A DNA stretch of 64,000 bases from Liriodendron chinense (lineage: Eukaryota > Streptophyta > Magnoliopsida > Magnoliales > Magnoliaceae), in contig PVNU02000424.1 of NCBI GenBank assembly GCA_003013855.2, forward strand, positions 3,658,001 to 3,722,000, written 5' to 3'. Below the pieces are notes generated by a model. It worked only from the letters and a program-made list of their open reading frames with translations. It searched no databases and was not told the origin of the DNA. The position numbers and the translations under genes were made by a program. Positions within the stretch are counted from its first letter, which is position 1. Each line of letters begins with the position of its first letter. Of this stretch, positions 45,677 through 56,632 are shown one piece after another.

Positions 45677-47534
45677 TGTAACACTCTGAAATTTTGGCTC
45701 TCGTGTACAACACGATGGATCGAGTTCCCGGGTGTTAGCCTAAATATATTAGGAATATATACCCACGCACAGATCTTAATTATATATATTCATGGCATTC
45801 ATAGCATAATGACAAGAATAAAAGTTAAAATCATTAACTTTCTACTCTAAGTTCTCAACATAATGTATTACAATCATATTAAATATAACGTTCCACTTTT
45901 TGGTCCCCATGGGAGATTTAATTTAAGTTACATGAAAATAAATTTACTCTACAATGACAATAAACAGTAATTCATTTTCAAGCCGCTTCGGCTTCATTGT
46001 CCGCCATCAGCGACCATGAAACTCCATACACTTTAATCTGTACTTCGAGTTCATCAAATGGATCGTCACCTGCACAGTCTAGTGGTGTTTTATAACACCG
46101 TCCCAGGAGGTAGTGAGTTGCTTGCAATCAACTCAGTGAGCATTACCCCCTAAGATTAGCACAATAATATCCAAACATAATCATACACAAACCAAAACAT
46201 ATATGATAAAATCTTATTTAATGCAATACATGATATGCATGCTCTGGCTAAGACACCCTGACCAAATGAAATGGGACCAATTCCACTATTCTCATTAGCC
46301 ACTACTAACCAGAGGTTCCAGCTAGGACGGACCTTAGTCACTCTTCCCACTCTTCAAAACCCAACTAGTGAAACGGCCTCATGCACACTTTCACTAGATA
46401 GTGAGAGAAATGGCCTTATGCACACTTTCTCTAACACCTAAGGGGCTGACCCACCAAGTCGGGTCCAGTGAATGCATGATTAATTTCACCTTTAATTAAC
46501 TTTAGCATCCATCCAATTAAACTGATGTTCACAGCTAATGATCACTCCTTACCCCAATTAGTTCAAAGAAGTTCAAGGTCACTATGGGGGCTCGTCACCC
46601 AGCATAGGCCGACAGCTCAGGCTTAGTATCCCATACCACCAACCCTAGCTCATGAAACTTCTCATATTCATCAATCTCATTCCTCAAAGGGTCCATCACA
46701 GGTAACATATCAAACTAGGATCCCTTGGCACGTATCTAACAATGCACACAGTACTGCCAAACTCAACATCATGATATATGCAACCAACAACACATACACG
46801 GTAATGCCAACACTTAATTCTCAATGTCAAGGCATATTCATTCAATAATACTCATGGTAATGCCGACTCTCACCACAAAACAATAAGGCATATTAGTCCG
46901 AAAATACCCACATGGTAATGCCAACCTAACAAGCCCACGTACAAGCTTCATCTCTTTACATCAATATGTGGTTAATGGGTTTTCATTAACGTAACATCCA
47001 TATACAAGATCCCGAATCATACAACACATCAATCATCATGTTCATCATGAGCATATAACAAACAAAAATTATGCATAGTTTTGACTTAAGCATAAACATC
47101 ATCATGGTTCGCATACATCCAAAATTCAGAGTACACATCAAGGAATACCATACAAATCATAATCACATGAAGAGATTTCAACAAGCACAGTTTCAAGAAA
47201 TCACATAAGAAAACCCTAGTTTTTAAGCATCGATTCAACAAGTAAAGCGATATTATTGTAACTAGACTTAGAAGAAATCCTCACCTCACGAGGTTGAATG
47301 ATTCAAGGTGTTGTTAGCGTCATAAAATGAATATTAGATCCAAACCTACGTCGTTTAATGAAGAACATGAAGTAAGAAAGTAAAATGATATGATTTTCGT
47401 AGTTTTGATCACCTAGGGTTGAATCTCATCTAAGATTAGAGCTTAGGGCGGATTTAATAGGCAAACACACGGGTTGGATGAACTTACCTATCAAAAATCA
47501 GATCTTCAGCCGAGTCGACTCGTTTCTTCTTCTT

Positions 47535-47572
<38 letters not shown>

Positions 47573-47705
47573 TCTTTCCTTCCTTTTCTTCTTCTTTTCC
47601 TTCCTTTTCTTTTTTGGAAAAACTTCCCAACAGCAACCACAGGGACGTGGACCCTCTCCTTTTTTTGTCTCCCCAAACAATTCTCTCTTTCTCCTTACCC
47701 GAACA

Positions 47706-47742
<37 letters not shown>

Positions 47743-48793
47743 CAAACTCTCTCTCACTCTCTCTCTTCTCCCGAACTCTCTTTCACTCTCTCTCCTTACT
47801 CTCTCTGGTCGAATGTACGTCTGAGGAGGGAAGTGCGTCTAAGGGAGGGGATTTATGAGGTTTCTAGGTCGGTGGACGAATTGGAGAGAGCCCATCGATT
47901 TTGAGTTAGATACAGGATTGAGACTCCTTCCAACCCTTCGTTTCTTGCATTCGATCGAACATGGACCATAGGAAAGCTTGGTGGTGTCCACAAGAAGATC
48001 TAGGTGAAGTTTAGAGAGGCCATGCGCAGCAGATCGAAGGATCCTGAGCTTCTTAGTTTTGAACGGTGATTCGAGGTGGGCCATTGGGTTGATAAACAAT
48101 GAAGAGGCTTCAGAGGATTGAGTTTTACTGGGCCTTAAGTTTGATGGACAGAATTAATGAAGGATAAGGGTCCCACTTGATGAATGGTGTTGAGTGCACG
48201 GTGATCAGCGGACGCACGCTGTTGTAACAGCGAAGAAGAAGGAAGTTTTTTTTTTACGCATGTAATGAGTACGGAAACTACGCGTTGAGGCTGCATTCGA
48301 CAGGTGGGGTCCATTGTGGTTGATCTAGACCATTTCCTCCACCCACTAAGTGGACAACATAAAAATACCCTTTAATGGGAAAAATGAGGCAGATCCAAGT
48401 TAAGGCGAGCCACTTATAAACCGATTTGTGATTAGATTATTTGTAGGGTGATCGGAGGGCTGAAATTCGACGTATATGGTAAAAATGTGGTCAAAAGCTT
48501 ATATATGGAGTTTTGCATAAAAATGATCGTTAGAAACCATAATACTAAAATGTGGTAGTTTAACTAATGGTATTTTTGTAATTATCGTAAATTTTTTAGT
48601 TTAGCATAATCTAACCTTTCTACATTGTTAATTGATTTATTTTAAGAAACTTTAATAAAGGGTACCCTATCGGATCTCCTATGGATGGTCCATTATCTTC
48701 AAAATAAAGTAAATGCTTAATGTTTTAATAAAAGTAAAATCAATTAAAATTTTAAAAAATTTCTGATAAATCGTGAAAAATTGGGGCATTACA
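45677..48793 (-). repeat. Tekay/Del-type LTR, copy B (3117 bp, 5' LTR)
   Basis: Minus strand TGTAATGCCCCAATTTTTC...TTTCAGAGTGTTACA. Homologous to copy A along most of its length (shared blocks listed there). Two CT runs (47538-47569, 47708-47740) flank a GAGTCGACTCG box. 46360-47000 contains short repeats of the GGTAATGCC(A/G)AC and ATGCACACTTTC(A/T)CTA type. Frames inside are repeat artefacts. Confidence 0.87.
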
Positions 48794-49362
48794 CTCATAA
48801 TGACACTTACTTATCAGATGAGCCCCTTATTCAGTGCCTTATCACCTCGCATGTAATGCTTTTGAGATGCCCAAGGTGATAGGAGATGGTATGAATTCTC
48901 TACAACTTGTAGGAGTTGATTGCCTAAAGGAATTCCACCTAATAGGATCTTTAGAGAGGTTTAGACAAAAGATCTACATATGGTTGAGGTGCCTAAACTT
49001 CTAAAGATCAAGAGAGAGCAAGTCCATCTTCACATGAGATTTGAATGCTCCATCTTGTGATCAAACACAAGGAAGATGGCTTGAAATGCTTAGGATTAGA
49101 GCCTAATGGTATGGACAATGATAGTGACTTCTAATGCACTAATATCTCTCCTTACCCCCAAAATTGAGGCAAACTATTTAATAAAGAAAGTCTCAACAGA
49201 TAGAAAAAGGTCACAAATGGATAATAACCGATCGGTCGAGACAGTTCAGCCATGGGTTGCCGACCAGTCGAATATTGAGGACCGATCGGTCATGCAAGTC
49301 CTAGACAACTCAGTTTGTTACAATCCATTCTTGGTCGGTCACGATCGGTCGGATAGCCAAGA
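48794..49362 (+). repeat. probable right part of the Sire-like copia LTR
   Basis: GCCCAAGGTGATAGG, GTTGATTGCCTAAAGG and GAAGATGGCTTGAAATGC are LTR-like, and the last 170 bp hold four CCGATCGGTC-type palindromes (49208-49352). It stops at the Ogre-like U3 start TGTAGACACCCC. Assignment to the same LTR as 44041-44714 is an inference from position and style. Confidence 0.4.
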
Positions 49363-49586
49363 TGTAGACACCCCACCATCGGCTACACTACTGGTAGAGA
49401 TAGCTAGATGAATGTAGGACCATACCCCCAAATCCTAAGTCCAAACTCAGCCAAACTCACCCTTAAAAGCCCCAATCCATAGTCCAGCTCAAGCCTGAAC
49501 CCAGTCGACCCACCCCTAAACATCTGCCTGAAAAACCCCCCATAAGAAAAGCCAGTCAAAAAATCCTAGAAAAAGTCAAACTCACT

Positions 49587-49740
49587 GAGTCAACCCACTG
49601 AGTTAACCCACTGAGTAAACCCGTTGAGTCAACCCGCTGAGTAAACCCGTCGAGTCAACCCGCCGAGTCACCGCCGAGTCAAATCACCTAGTCGACCCAC
49701 TGAGTCAACTCACCGAGTTAGCCCACCGAGTCAAAATAGC
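49587..49740 (+). repeat. 13-bp GAGTCAACCCGCT array, first copy (12 units)
   Basis: Twelve 13-bp units; six carry GAGTCAA, whose complement TTGACTC contains the W-box core TTGAC(C/T) bound by WRKY factors. Several also make TGAGTCA, a GCN4-type bZIP site. The array ends about 100 bp before TATAAATA (49837-49844). Confidence 0.85.
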
Positions 49741-49836
49741 AGCACCGAGAAATGACCGTACCACGCACTGGAAACCGAGGAGCGTCCGTACGGGGGCCGC
49801 CTAAAATTATTTACGCAAACTGCCACTGCCCTCTGC

Positions 49837-49844
49837 TATAAATA
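49837..49844 (+). promoter_or_regulatory. TATA box in the duplicated U3
   Basis: TATAAATACCCC, identical in context to the box of the full LTR 612 bp downstream. If active it would give a transcript starting upstream of the real LTR. Confidence 0.65.
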
Positions 49845-50186
49845 CCCCTCTCCCCTTCTCATTTCGCCAATCCAGCCCAGAGAGAGTCCGTCTGTTCCGA
49901 GTCTTTCTCCACCCCCTTAGCCCACCTTTCCACCAAGGAGAGCCCGAGTGAGGAGTGCCTAGCTGTAGACACCCCACCTTCGGCTACACTGTTGGTAGAG
50001 AAAGCTAGATAAATGGAGGACCATACCCCCAAATTCTAAGTCCAAACTCAGCCAAACTCACCCTTGTAAGCCCCATTCCATAGCCCAGTTCAAGCCTGAA
50101 CCCAGTCAACCCAGTCCTAAACACCACCCTGAAAAACCCCCCATAATAAAAGCCAGTAAAAAAATCCCAAAAAAGTCAAGCTCACT

Positions 50187-50342
50187 GAGTCAACCCGCTG
50201 AGTTAACCCGCTGAGTCAACCCGCTGAGTCAACCCGTCGAGTCAAAACACCGAGTCAAAACACCGAGTCAACCCGTCGAGTCAAATCACCGAGTCGACCC
50301 GCTGAGTCAACTCACTGAGTCGACCCAGCGAGTCAAATAGCA
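50187..50342 (+). repeat. 13-bp GAGTCAACCCGCT array, second copy (12 units)
   Basis: Twelve units, nine with GAGTCAA. Same position relative to TATA as in the duplicated U3. More homogeneous than the first copy. Confidence 0.88.
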
Positions 50343-50391
50343 GCCCCGAGGAAGCAACCGTACATCGCTGGAAATCGAGGAGCGGCCGTAC

Positions 50392-50414
50392 GGGCGGCCC
50401 ATAGCAGGCCGCCC
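50392..50414. repeat. GC-rich hairpin upstream of TATA
   Basis: GGGCGGCC and GGCCGCCC form a perfect 8-bp stem with a 7-base loop, 35 bp before TATAAATA. The first U3 copy has only the remnant GGGGGCCGCC. The same hairpin, inverted, is at 63955-63977. Confidence 0.85.
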
Positions 50415-50448
50415 GAGATAAATTACGAGAAATGCCACTCTCCGCTGC

Positions 50449-50456
50449 TATAAATA
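50449..50456 (+). promoter_or_regulatory. TATA box of the Ogre-like 5' LTR
   Basis: GCTATAAATACCCCC followed by a CTTCTCATTTC pyrimidine stretch, a strong plant core promoter match. It defines the U3/R boundary some 30 bp downstream. Confidence 0.75.
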
Positions 50457-50760
50457 CCCCCCCCCCTTCTCATTTCAACATCCATTTCGAAGCCCATTCA
50501 GCCCGAGTGCGATCCCAGTCCCCTTTAGTCCATTTTTCCACCAAGGAGAGCCCGAGTGAGGAGAGCCTAACCCTGGTCCAGCCCAGCCTGACCACTGGTC
50601 CAAGCCTCTCAAGTCACCCAAGTCTTGATCCAGCCACTCGAAGCCAATCCTTGCGACACCTCCGTCCATCCAGCTACTCTTTTCCGGCATCATCTCATTC
50701 GCATCTAGCATAAGTGCAACATTTACTTTTCTTCCAACCCCCTGCTTCACTGCAAGCACC

Positions 50761-51055
50761 TTGATTATTCAAGCACACCGCATATGTCTTAAATTAAGCA
50801 CCTGTCAGTTCGAGCGTATGCTCTGGGCTTGCCCGTTGTTGGAACCTGCCCATCAGAAACTCTTACTGTTCAGACCTGCATTCACGTACATATCACTATA
50901 AGCACTTTGAATATTCAAGCACACAGCATGCATCATCTCGCATAAAGCACCTGTCAGTTCGAGCGTACTCTCTGGGCTTGCCCGTTGTTGGAACCTGCCC
51001 ATCAGAAACTCTTACTATTCAGACCTGCATTCATGCATCATGTCATCCATGAGAA
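50761..51055 (+). repeat. ~149-bp tandem duplication in R/U5
   Basis: GCACCTGTCAGTTCGAGCGT at 50798 recurs at 50947, followed by GGGCTTGCCCGTTGTTGG and CATCAGAAACTCTTACT in both. Nearly identical, so probably young. Confidence 0.88.
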
Positions 51056-51495
51056 TATACGAGGATTAAACTAGACTTTCAAGTATTCGATCGATTCTGT
51101 GAAGTAGAGACCGTACTTTGGTACGGGCAGTGTGTGGGGTGCTTAACCTCTTCCCACCCTGTAACCGTGATCCCTTACCTTGAATCTCTGACTGCAGATC
51201 AATAGGAGTCATTTTAGATGAAGGAATCTTCGGATTCCCTTCTCTAACGTTTCTACAGGGTCTAGCCGACTGTAGATTCGAAGTAATTGGCTAGTGGCGA
51301 CTCTGGTCTTATATAAACTCACTTAAACATATCCGGCTTAACACGACAACCAAACGAAGCCCTCGAGAACGAGGCAAGCCAGTGGCACAAACGGCGATTT
51401 CGCACTCACGCATCATCCTCTCCTTCTTTTCCCGAAAGGGGAAGGGAAGGGAACGACGTCGTGTGGGAGCGCGGAAATGGTGAGGGTCCACAGAA

Positions 51496-51513
51496 TGGCG
51501 ACTCCGCTGGGGA
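51496..51513 (+). promoter_or_regulatory. primer-binding site of Ogre-like element
   Basis: TGGCGACTCCGCTGGGGA, three bases after the LTR. The TGGCGACTC start is familiar from Ogre-type elements; the primer tRNA (tRNA-Arg in my recollection) was not verified. Confidence 0.82.
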
Positions 51514-51780
51514 ACATGCTAGTCCCATTGTCGTAATCCGACTTGAAAAACAGAATCCTTCCCGTACTTGAAAGTCACTAATCCTCATACAATCTCATCT
51601 GCATAGCATTCTACCCAAAACAAACAAAAAAATAGAAGATCCCAAAACCAGAAAAAAATAGAAAATACCAAAACCCAAAAAGAGTAGAGTATAGTCCTCA
51701 CCATTGCGCCTCCTTGGGGTTAACGTACGCGGAGACAACTTCCCTTCCGCAGCATAATCCGCACTCGGGCTCAACAAGCC

Positions 51781-54700
51781 ATGTCCGACCACGAAGAAGA
51801 AACTCATCTCCTCCCCGCTCTTGAGATGACCGAAGCGCAACCTCCAGCGCAACAGCCCATTGATAATACGCCAATCATACAAGAATTGGCACAAGGAGTG
51901 AGAGCAATGCAAGAAATGCTCTTGCAATTCATGCAAGCACAAGCCACCGCAGCAGCCAACAATCAAGTTGGCCCAGTTCAGCAGTCTCAGCTACCATGCC
52001 GGGTCCTTCCGGCCTCCAGTTCAAATCAAGCGCAACCATCGGAGTCTGCCCAAGACTACCGACAGCAGCCATCTCAGCCCCTCGCTATGGGGCATCCTTC
52101 TCAATATCTTCCTGCGATGACAAGGCCATCTCAGAGCACTTCCGTTGCAGGAACATCCAGTCAGTTTCAGTCAATCTTGCAAGCAACAATCTCAGTAGAT
52201 CTCAGCATGTCCTCGCCGATGGGACACCTTTTCAATTTCAGCACATCCCCGCCGATGGGATTTCAATTCAATTTCCAGCAACAGGGACAGCACTGGCGAA
52301 TGCCCACAATGGGGGTCAGTGTCATGCCCACATCAATCAGCGGACAATGGCGAATACCCAACAAGGGGGTCACTTCCCAGCATCTCAGCCTCCTGCAAAC
52401 AGGAGCACTTTTCAATTCTAGCACATCCCCACCGATGGGATTCCAGTTAATTTCCAGCAATCTTCAATTCAGCAAAATCCAGTTAATTTTCAGCAATTGT
52501 CAATTCAGCAAAATCCAGTCAATTTCCAGCAAGTTCCAGTTCAACCTTCAGTACAGTCTCCAGTTCAGTTACCATCATTTCAAGCACAAGTTCATCAGAA
52601 TCCAGTTCAATCATCAAACCAATTTCAGCAACCTGCGGTTGCTTTTCAGCAAGCCCATAGGGTCGAAGACATCGACCACTATGCCGAAGAAGAACGTGCC
52701 TTACTCCAGGAGGCACCAGTCGCTCGAACAGATCACTCAGGACTGAACGAGTTGCGGGAGCAGTTCCAGATCTTGCAAAATCAGCTTCAGCGACAACAAG
52801 GAATTGATCTACCTTCGACCAAGTTCAAAGACTTGTGTCCTTTCCCAGATGCTCAGGTACCTCAAAACTTTGAGGTTCCAAAGTTCAAAAGATACGACGG
52901 CAGCGGTTGTCCCACAGCACATCTCAAGGCCTTCTGTGGAGAGTTGAGTGCAATATCAGGAAATGAAGGGGCCCTCATTCGTTTATTCCAAAAGTCTCTG
53001 AAGGGTGACGTCCTAGATTGGTACACCTCATTGGACTGTCATCACATCAGGACTTGGGAACAGATTTCCCAGGCTTTCGTCGACAGATTTGCATACAATC
53101 TCAACATGGCACCCAGAAGAGCCGATCTCGTAGCTCTCAGGCAAAGGAGTGATGAAACACTATCAGCTTATGTGGGACGTTGGTGAGCTATGGCAGCTAG
53201 AATGCGGACACCTATTGACGACGAAGAACAAATCTCCATGATTGTCCATTCAACATATCCGGGCATATCTGGATATCTCATTTCGCATCCATATGCGAAT
53301 TTCTCACAGTTGATCCGTGCTGGAGAGCAAGTGGAAGCAGGGATCCGGGCCGGGACGATCTCCCCATGGCATCATCAAGCCACTCCAGTCAAGAGAAAAA
53401 GAGTGGAAGGAAGACCTATCGGGCACGGGAATGGAAACCGTAGTGGTTCTCCTCCCCGCCCAACAGAGGTAAACAACATCAACACCACTGCTCAAGGAAA
53501 TCAACATGCTCCCCCACAGGGACGTCAACAGTATCAGCAGAATCAAGTTCAGCATCAGCCTCAGCGGTATCAGCCACAACCACCTCGACAACAACAGCAG
53601 TTCAGAGGAAACGGTCAATACTCATATCAAAATAGGCAAAACTACAGGGAGTCCAGAAAATTTACTCCCCTCTCTCAACCACTCAGTCAAGTCATGGCTA
53701 CTCTGGTGCAGAAGCAATTACTTACTCTAATGGCACCTAGGCCCCCTCCTCATCCTCTGCCACCGAATTATCGAGAAAATGAGTATTGTGCCTACCATCA
53801 AGGGCGTGGCCACGCCACTGATCGATGCTTCACTTTGAAGAACGCCATACAAGATCTGATTGATGACCGCAAGATTGTCATCTCAGTCCCTGGAACTCCT
53901 GCAGCAGCTTCCACCAACATTCTTCAGAATCCTCTGCCTCAACATCAGACGGACCCCAGTTCATCTCGAGGTCCCACTGTCAACAGAATAGAAGAAGAAG
54001 AACGCCTCGATCGCTTCTTCTCCCCCATCCAATCCATTCATGCCTACACCTATGGGCTGACAAGTCCTCCTCCGATCATGCAAGGGGCAAGTCCCTTTCC
54101 TCCTCCAGTCCTCGAGCCAGTAGTACTAGAAGGAGCACTTCCATACGATGTGCCAGCTGTGCAAGGGGCATCTTACGGCCCCCCATATTGGGAACTAGTC
54201 GTCCTGGGAGGAGCACAATCATACATCGAGCCCACATACGAACCTGTCATCTTGCAAGGGGCAACCCCAATTCAAGAACAATCCAATCCGCAATGGAAGG
54301 ATTATACTCATCAGCAGCAAGAGCCCGTTGTCTTGGAAGGAGCTCTTCCAGTTGAGCCAGTCATATTGCAAGGGGCAAATCCCGGAGGCGTGTCAATCAC
54401 GCTACGGCAGCTCGGACGAACAGAGAAACCCCCTGCCATATCAAGAGGACCAGTATTCATTCCATGGGAGCCTCCTGCTCCAGGAACAGTCAAACCAGGA
54501 CCACGACCTTATGTGGTCTATGAAGACAAGCCTCGATATTACCCCTTCAGCACAGGCAACTATGTAGTCCTCAAGGCAAAAGCTCCATACGAGGAAGATC
54601 CGATACCCACACCAGCACCGTCGCAAGAACCGGTGGTCCTAGAAGGCAAAGGGGAAGAAAATTATAAAGAGGTCCCATGGCACTATCAAGAATGTGCTGA

Positions 54701-54857
54701 AGTGGGGAACATGAATCCCAATGGGCGTTGCATCCGAAGAGATAATCAAAACAGAGGAGATCCCAAAGGCGCTCTATCAGGCCTCGGCAATAAAAATGAA
54801 GCCGCATACGATGTGGTGACTCAGCTCAAGTCAATCCCTGCACAAATCTCAGTATGA
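51781..54857 (+). pseudogene. gag: gag of Ogre-like element
   Basis: Starts MSDHEEETHLLPALEMTEAQ. The first ~400 codons are Gln/Pro/Ser-rich with short tandem repeats (FNFSTSPPMGFQ, IQQNPVNFQQ); the frame changes between about 52160 and 52230. The core follows: EVPKFKRYDGSGCPTAHLKA, LFQKSLKGDVLDWYTSL, WEQISQAFVDRFAYNLNMAP and LVALRQRSDETLSAY, then a TGA at 53184-53186 where Arg is expected, then YPGISGYLISHPYANFSQLI. A Pro/Gln-rich region, the knuckle-like CAYHQGRGHATDRCFTLKNA, and about seven P-V-(V/I)-L-(E/Q)-GA repeats (54110-54390) complete it. A TAG at about 52419 also sits where Gln fits. The protein forms the particle; this copy is broken only by few point lesions. Confidence 0.87.
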
Positions 54858-56344
54858 GAGTTACTCTGCACATCTCGCGTACACCGAGAAATGTTTGCCA
54901 AAACCTTGAGCGATGCTCACGTCTCCTCCGATACGGCACCATAAATGATAGCATTGATGATTGGACAACTCCTGGCTCCGTGCGCTATCACCTTCACTGA
55001 TAATGAATTGCCACTAGAAGGGCGCGATCATGGGCGATCCCTCAACATAGCCTTACGATACAAAGACCTTTGTGTCCCGCTGGTTCTTATCGATAATGGC
55101 TCAAGCTTAAATGTCTGCCCACTCAAGACTGCGGAACGTCTGGGAATCAGTCCTTCTTCATTCCGACCCAGCACCATATGTGTCAGAGCATTCGACAACA
55201 CCCGCCGATCAGTGGAAGGGGAGGTCGACATAGAGGTACAGATAGGTCCGAAAGTCTCTACCATCACATTCCAAATCCTGGATATATCAGCCTCTTTCAA
55301 CATGTTACTTGGACGACCTTGGCTGCACAAGGTTGGAGCTGTGCCGTCAACCCTGCATCAACGAGTGAAGTACATCTGTGGAAACCAAGTGATCTCTATC
55401 CACGCAGAGAAGGAGCTCATCATTCCTTCCAATGCTGCTGCCACTGAACCAGACATCCCGGTCATTGATATCCAGCACTCTGAAGAGGACATCCCGTTTC
55501 ACAGTTTCAAATTCGAGACCGTGAACTCTATCGCTAATCCAGAACCGATAAGGGTGGACCGTGTCTTTTCGCCGGCAGAACGTCTGAGCCTCAAATACCG
55601 AATGAAGAATCACTTCAAGTTCAAAAAGGTACCACTGATATATAACCAACGCAAATGGGGACTCGGATACAGGGCAACCTTCATGGACAAAAGGAGGAAG
55701 AAATTTCGGTGCTCACCCATCCAATTCGTCAAGCCAGGAGAACCTTGCAAAGATCTAGGAGGGAATCAACCGACTGCACTACACAAAGGCCTCCCGATGA
55801 GCCTAGTTTGGGCCACGTGGCCCCCCATTCGATGGGATCAGATTCTCGAACCATCTAAGCCTCCAGAAGAAGAAGGAGATGATGAAGACGAAGAAGGAAG
55901 TCAAATACAGCAGCTTCAGGACCAGGTTACTCTGACACCTGCCTCCAACCAGGGGCACAACCTGCCTACTTCAGCATCAATCAACCAAGGGCACAACCTG
56001 CCCACTTCAATTCCAGCTAGCCAGGGGCACAACTTGCCCATCTCAGCACCAATTAGCAAGGGGCACGACTTGCCCATCTCTACAAAGTCAACTTCATCAA
56101 TCATCAGCCAGGGGCAGAAGCAGCCATCCATTGAACCAAGAAAGGGAAGTGGCCAGCCCTAGATTGGTCTGATGTCCAGATTCCAAACTTGTGTCTAGCT
56201 ATGGAATCAGACGAACTACAATGCGAAGTAAGTGATCCGGGAGGCACTGAGTACGACTCAGATCTCGAACCCGACCAGCGAGAAATCATGGTCATTGGGC
56301 CAGACCATGATTCTTCGCCCAAAGCATCAACCCCCACCTCTTAA
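54858..56344 (+). pseudogene. aspartic protease region of Ogre-like element
   Basis: Same frame as gag, separated by TGA 54855 and TAA 54942. ELLCTSRVHREMFAKTLSDA leads to FTDNELPLEGRDHGRSLNIA, then the catalytic VPLVLIDNGSSLNVCPL and NMLLGRPWLHKVGAVPSTLHQ. DNGS instead of DTGS is normal for Ogre. The linker has four QGHNLP(T/I)S repeats (55950-56090). Near 56150 the frame shifts; the other frame (LDWSDVQIPNLCLAMESDEL...) runs on to TAA 56342, probably the true C-terminus or exon end. Protease processes the polyprotein. Confidence 0.83.
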
Positions 56345-56632
56345 GGGGAGGAAGTGTGGGGTCCTGAATGGTCATCCGTTCCCCTAACTTTCGAATCAAC
56401 CAAAGAGACATCTGAGGGCTCTGGCTTCCAGAAAAAACGCATGTTTAAGTAGCGACCGGAACTTTAGAACAAGTTGGGCACAATCATGGTCTGCAATACC
56501 CACTTGTTCAAAATCCCATGAATTTCGAAAATCCAAAAAAATCAAAAACTTTCAAAAGTCAAAAACATCTAGTATTTTCATTTCAGAAAAATCTCAAAAA
56601 CTAAAAAATATTTCTTTTCCTGCATTCAATAG
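56228..56632 (+). other. candidate intron between protease and RT
   Basis: Ogre elements are known to splice an intron at this place to join gag-protease to RT. A good donor GAA/GTAAGTG is at 56227/56228. Acceptors are TTTTCATTTCAG ending at 56586 or TGCATTCAATAG ending at 56632. The interior is A/T-rich with stops in all frames. With the frames as they stand neither acceptor joins the donor in phase, so the exact pair is uncertain. Confidence 0.5.

Larger units (their letters stand above)
45165..48793 (-). mobile_element. Tekay/Del-type element fragment: leader, primer site and 5' LTR
   Basis: On the minus strand: LTR (48793 to 45677), primer-binding site (45673 to 45661), then about 0.5 kb of leader with no gag. 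The internal body and 3' LTR are missing, so it is truncated on its left side. It was inserted in the Athila-related LTR fragment or the Sire-like LTR. Confidence 0.78.
49363..49963 (+). repeat. 601-bp partial copy of the U3 region, in tandem with the LTR
   Basis: TGTAGACACCCCACC at 49363 recurs at 49964 and the following ~580 bp align throughout (GGACCATACCCCCAAA, CCAGCTCAAGCCTGAACCCAG, the 13-bp array, CGTCCGTACGGG, GCTATAAATACCCC, CACCAAGGAGAGCCCGAGTG). It stops at the next LTR start, so it contains U3, TATA and the beginning of R only. The two copies are about 88-90 percent identical by eye. Confidence 0.9.
49964..51492 (+). repeat. 5' LTR of Ogre-like element (1529 bp)
   Basis: Starts TGTAGACACCCC, ends GTCCACA three bases before the primer site. 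Contains the 13-bp array, a GC-rich hairpin (50392-50414), TATAAATA (50449-50456), and an internal ~149-bp tandem duplication (50761-51055). Confidence 0.87.
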
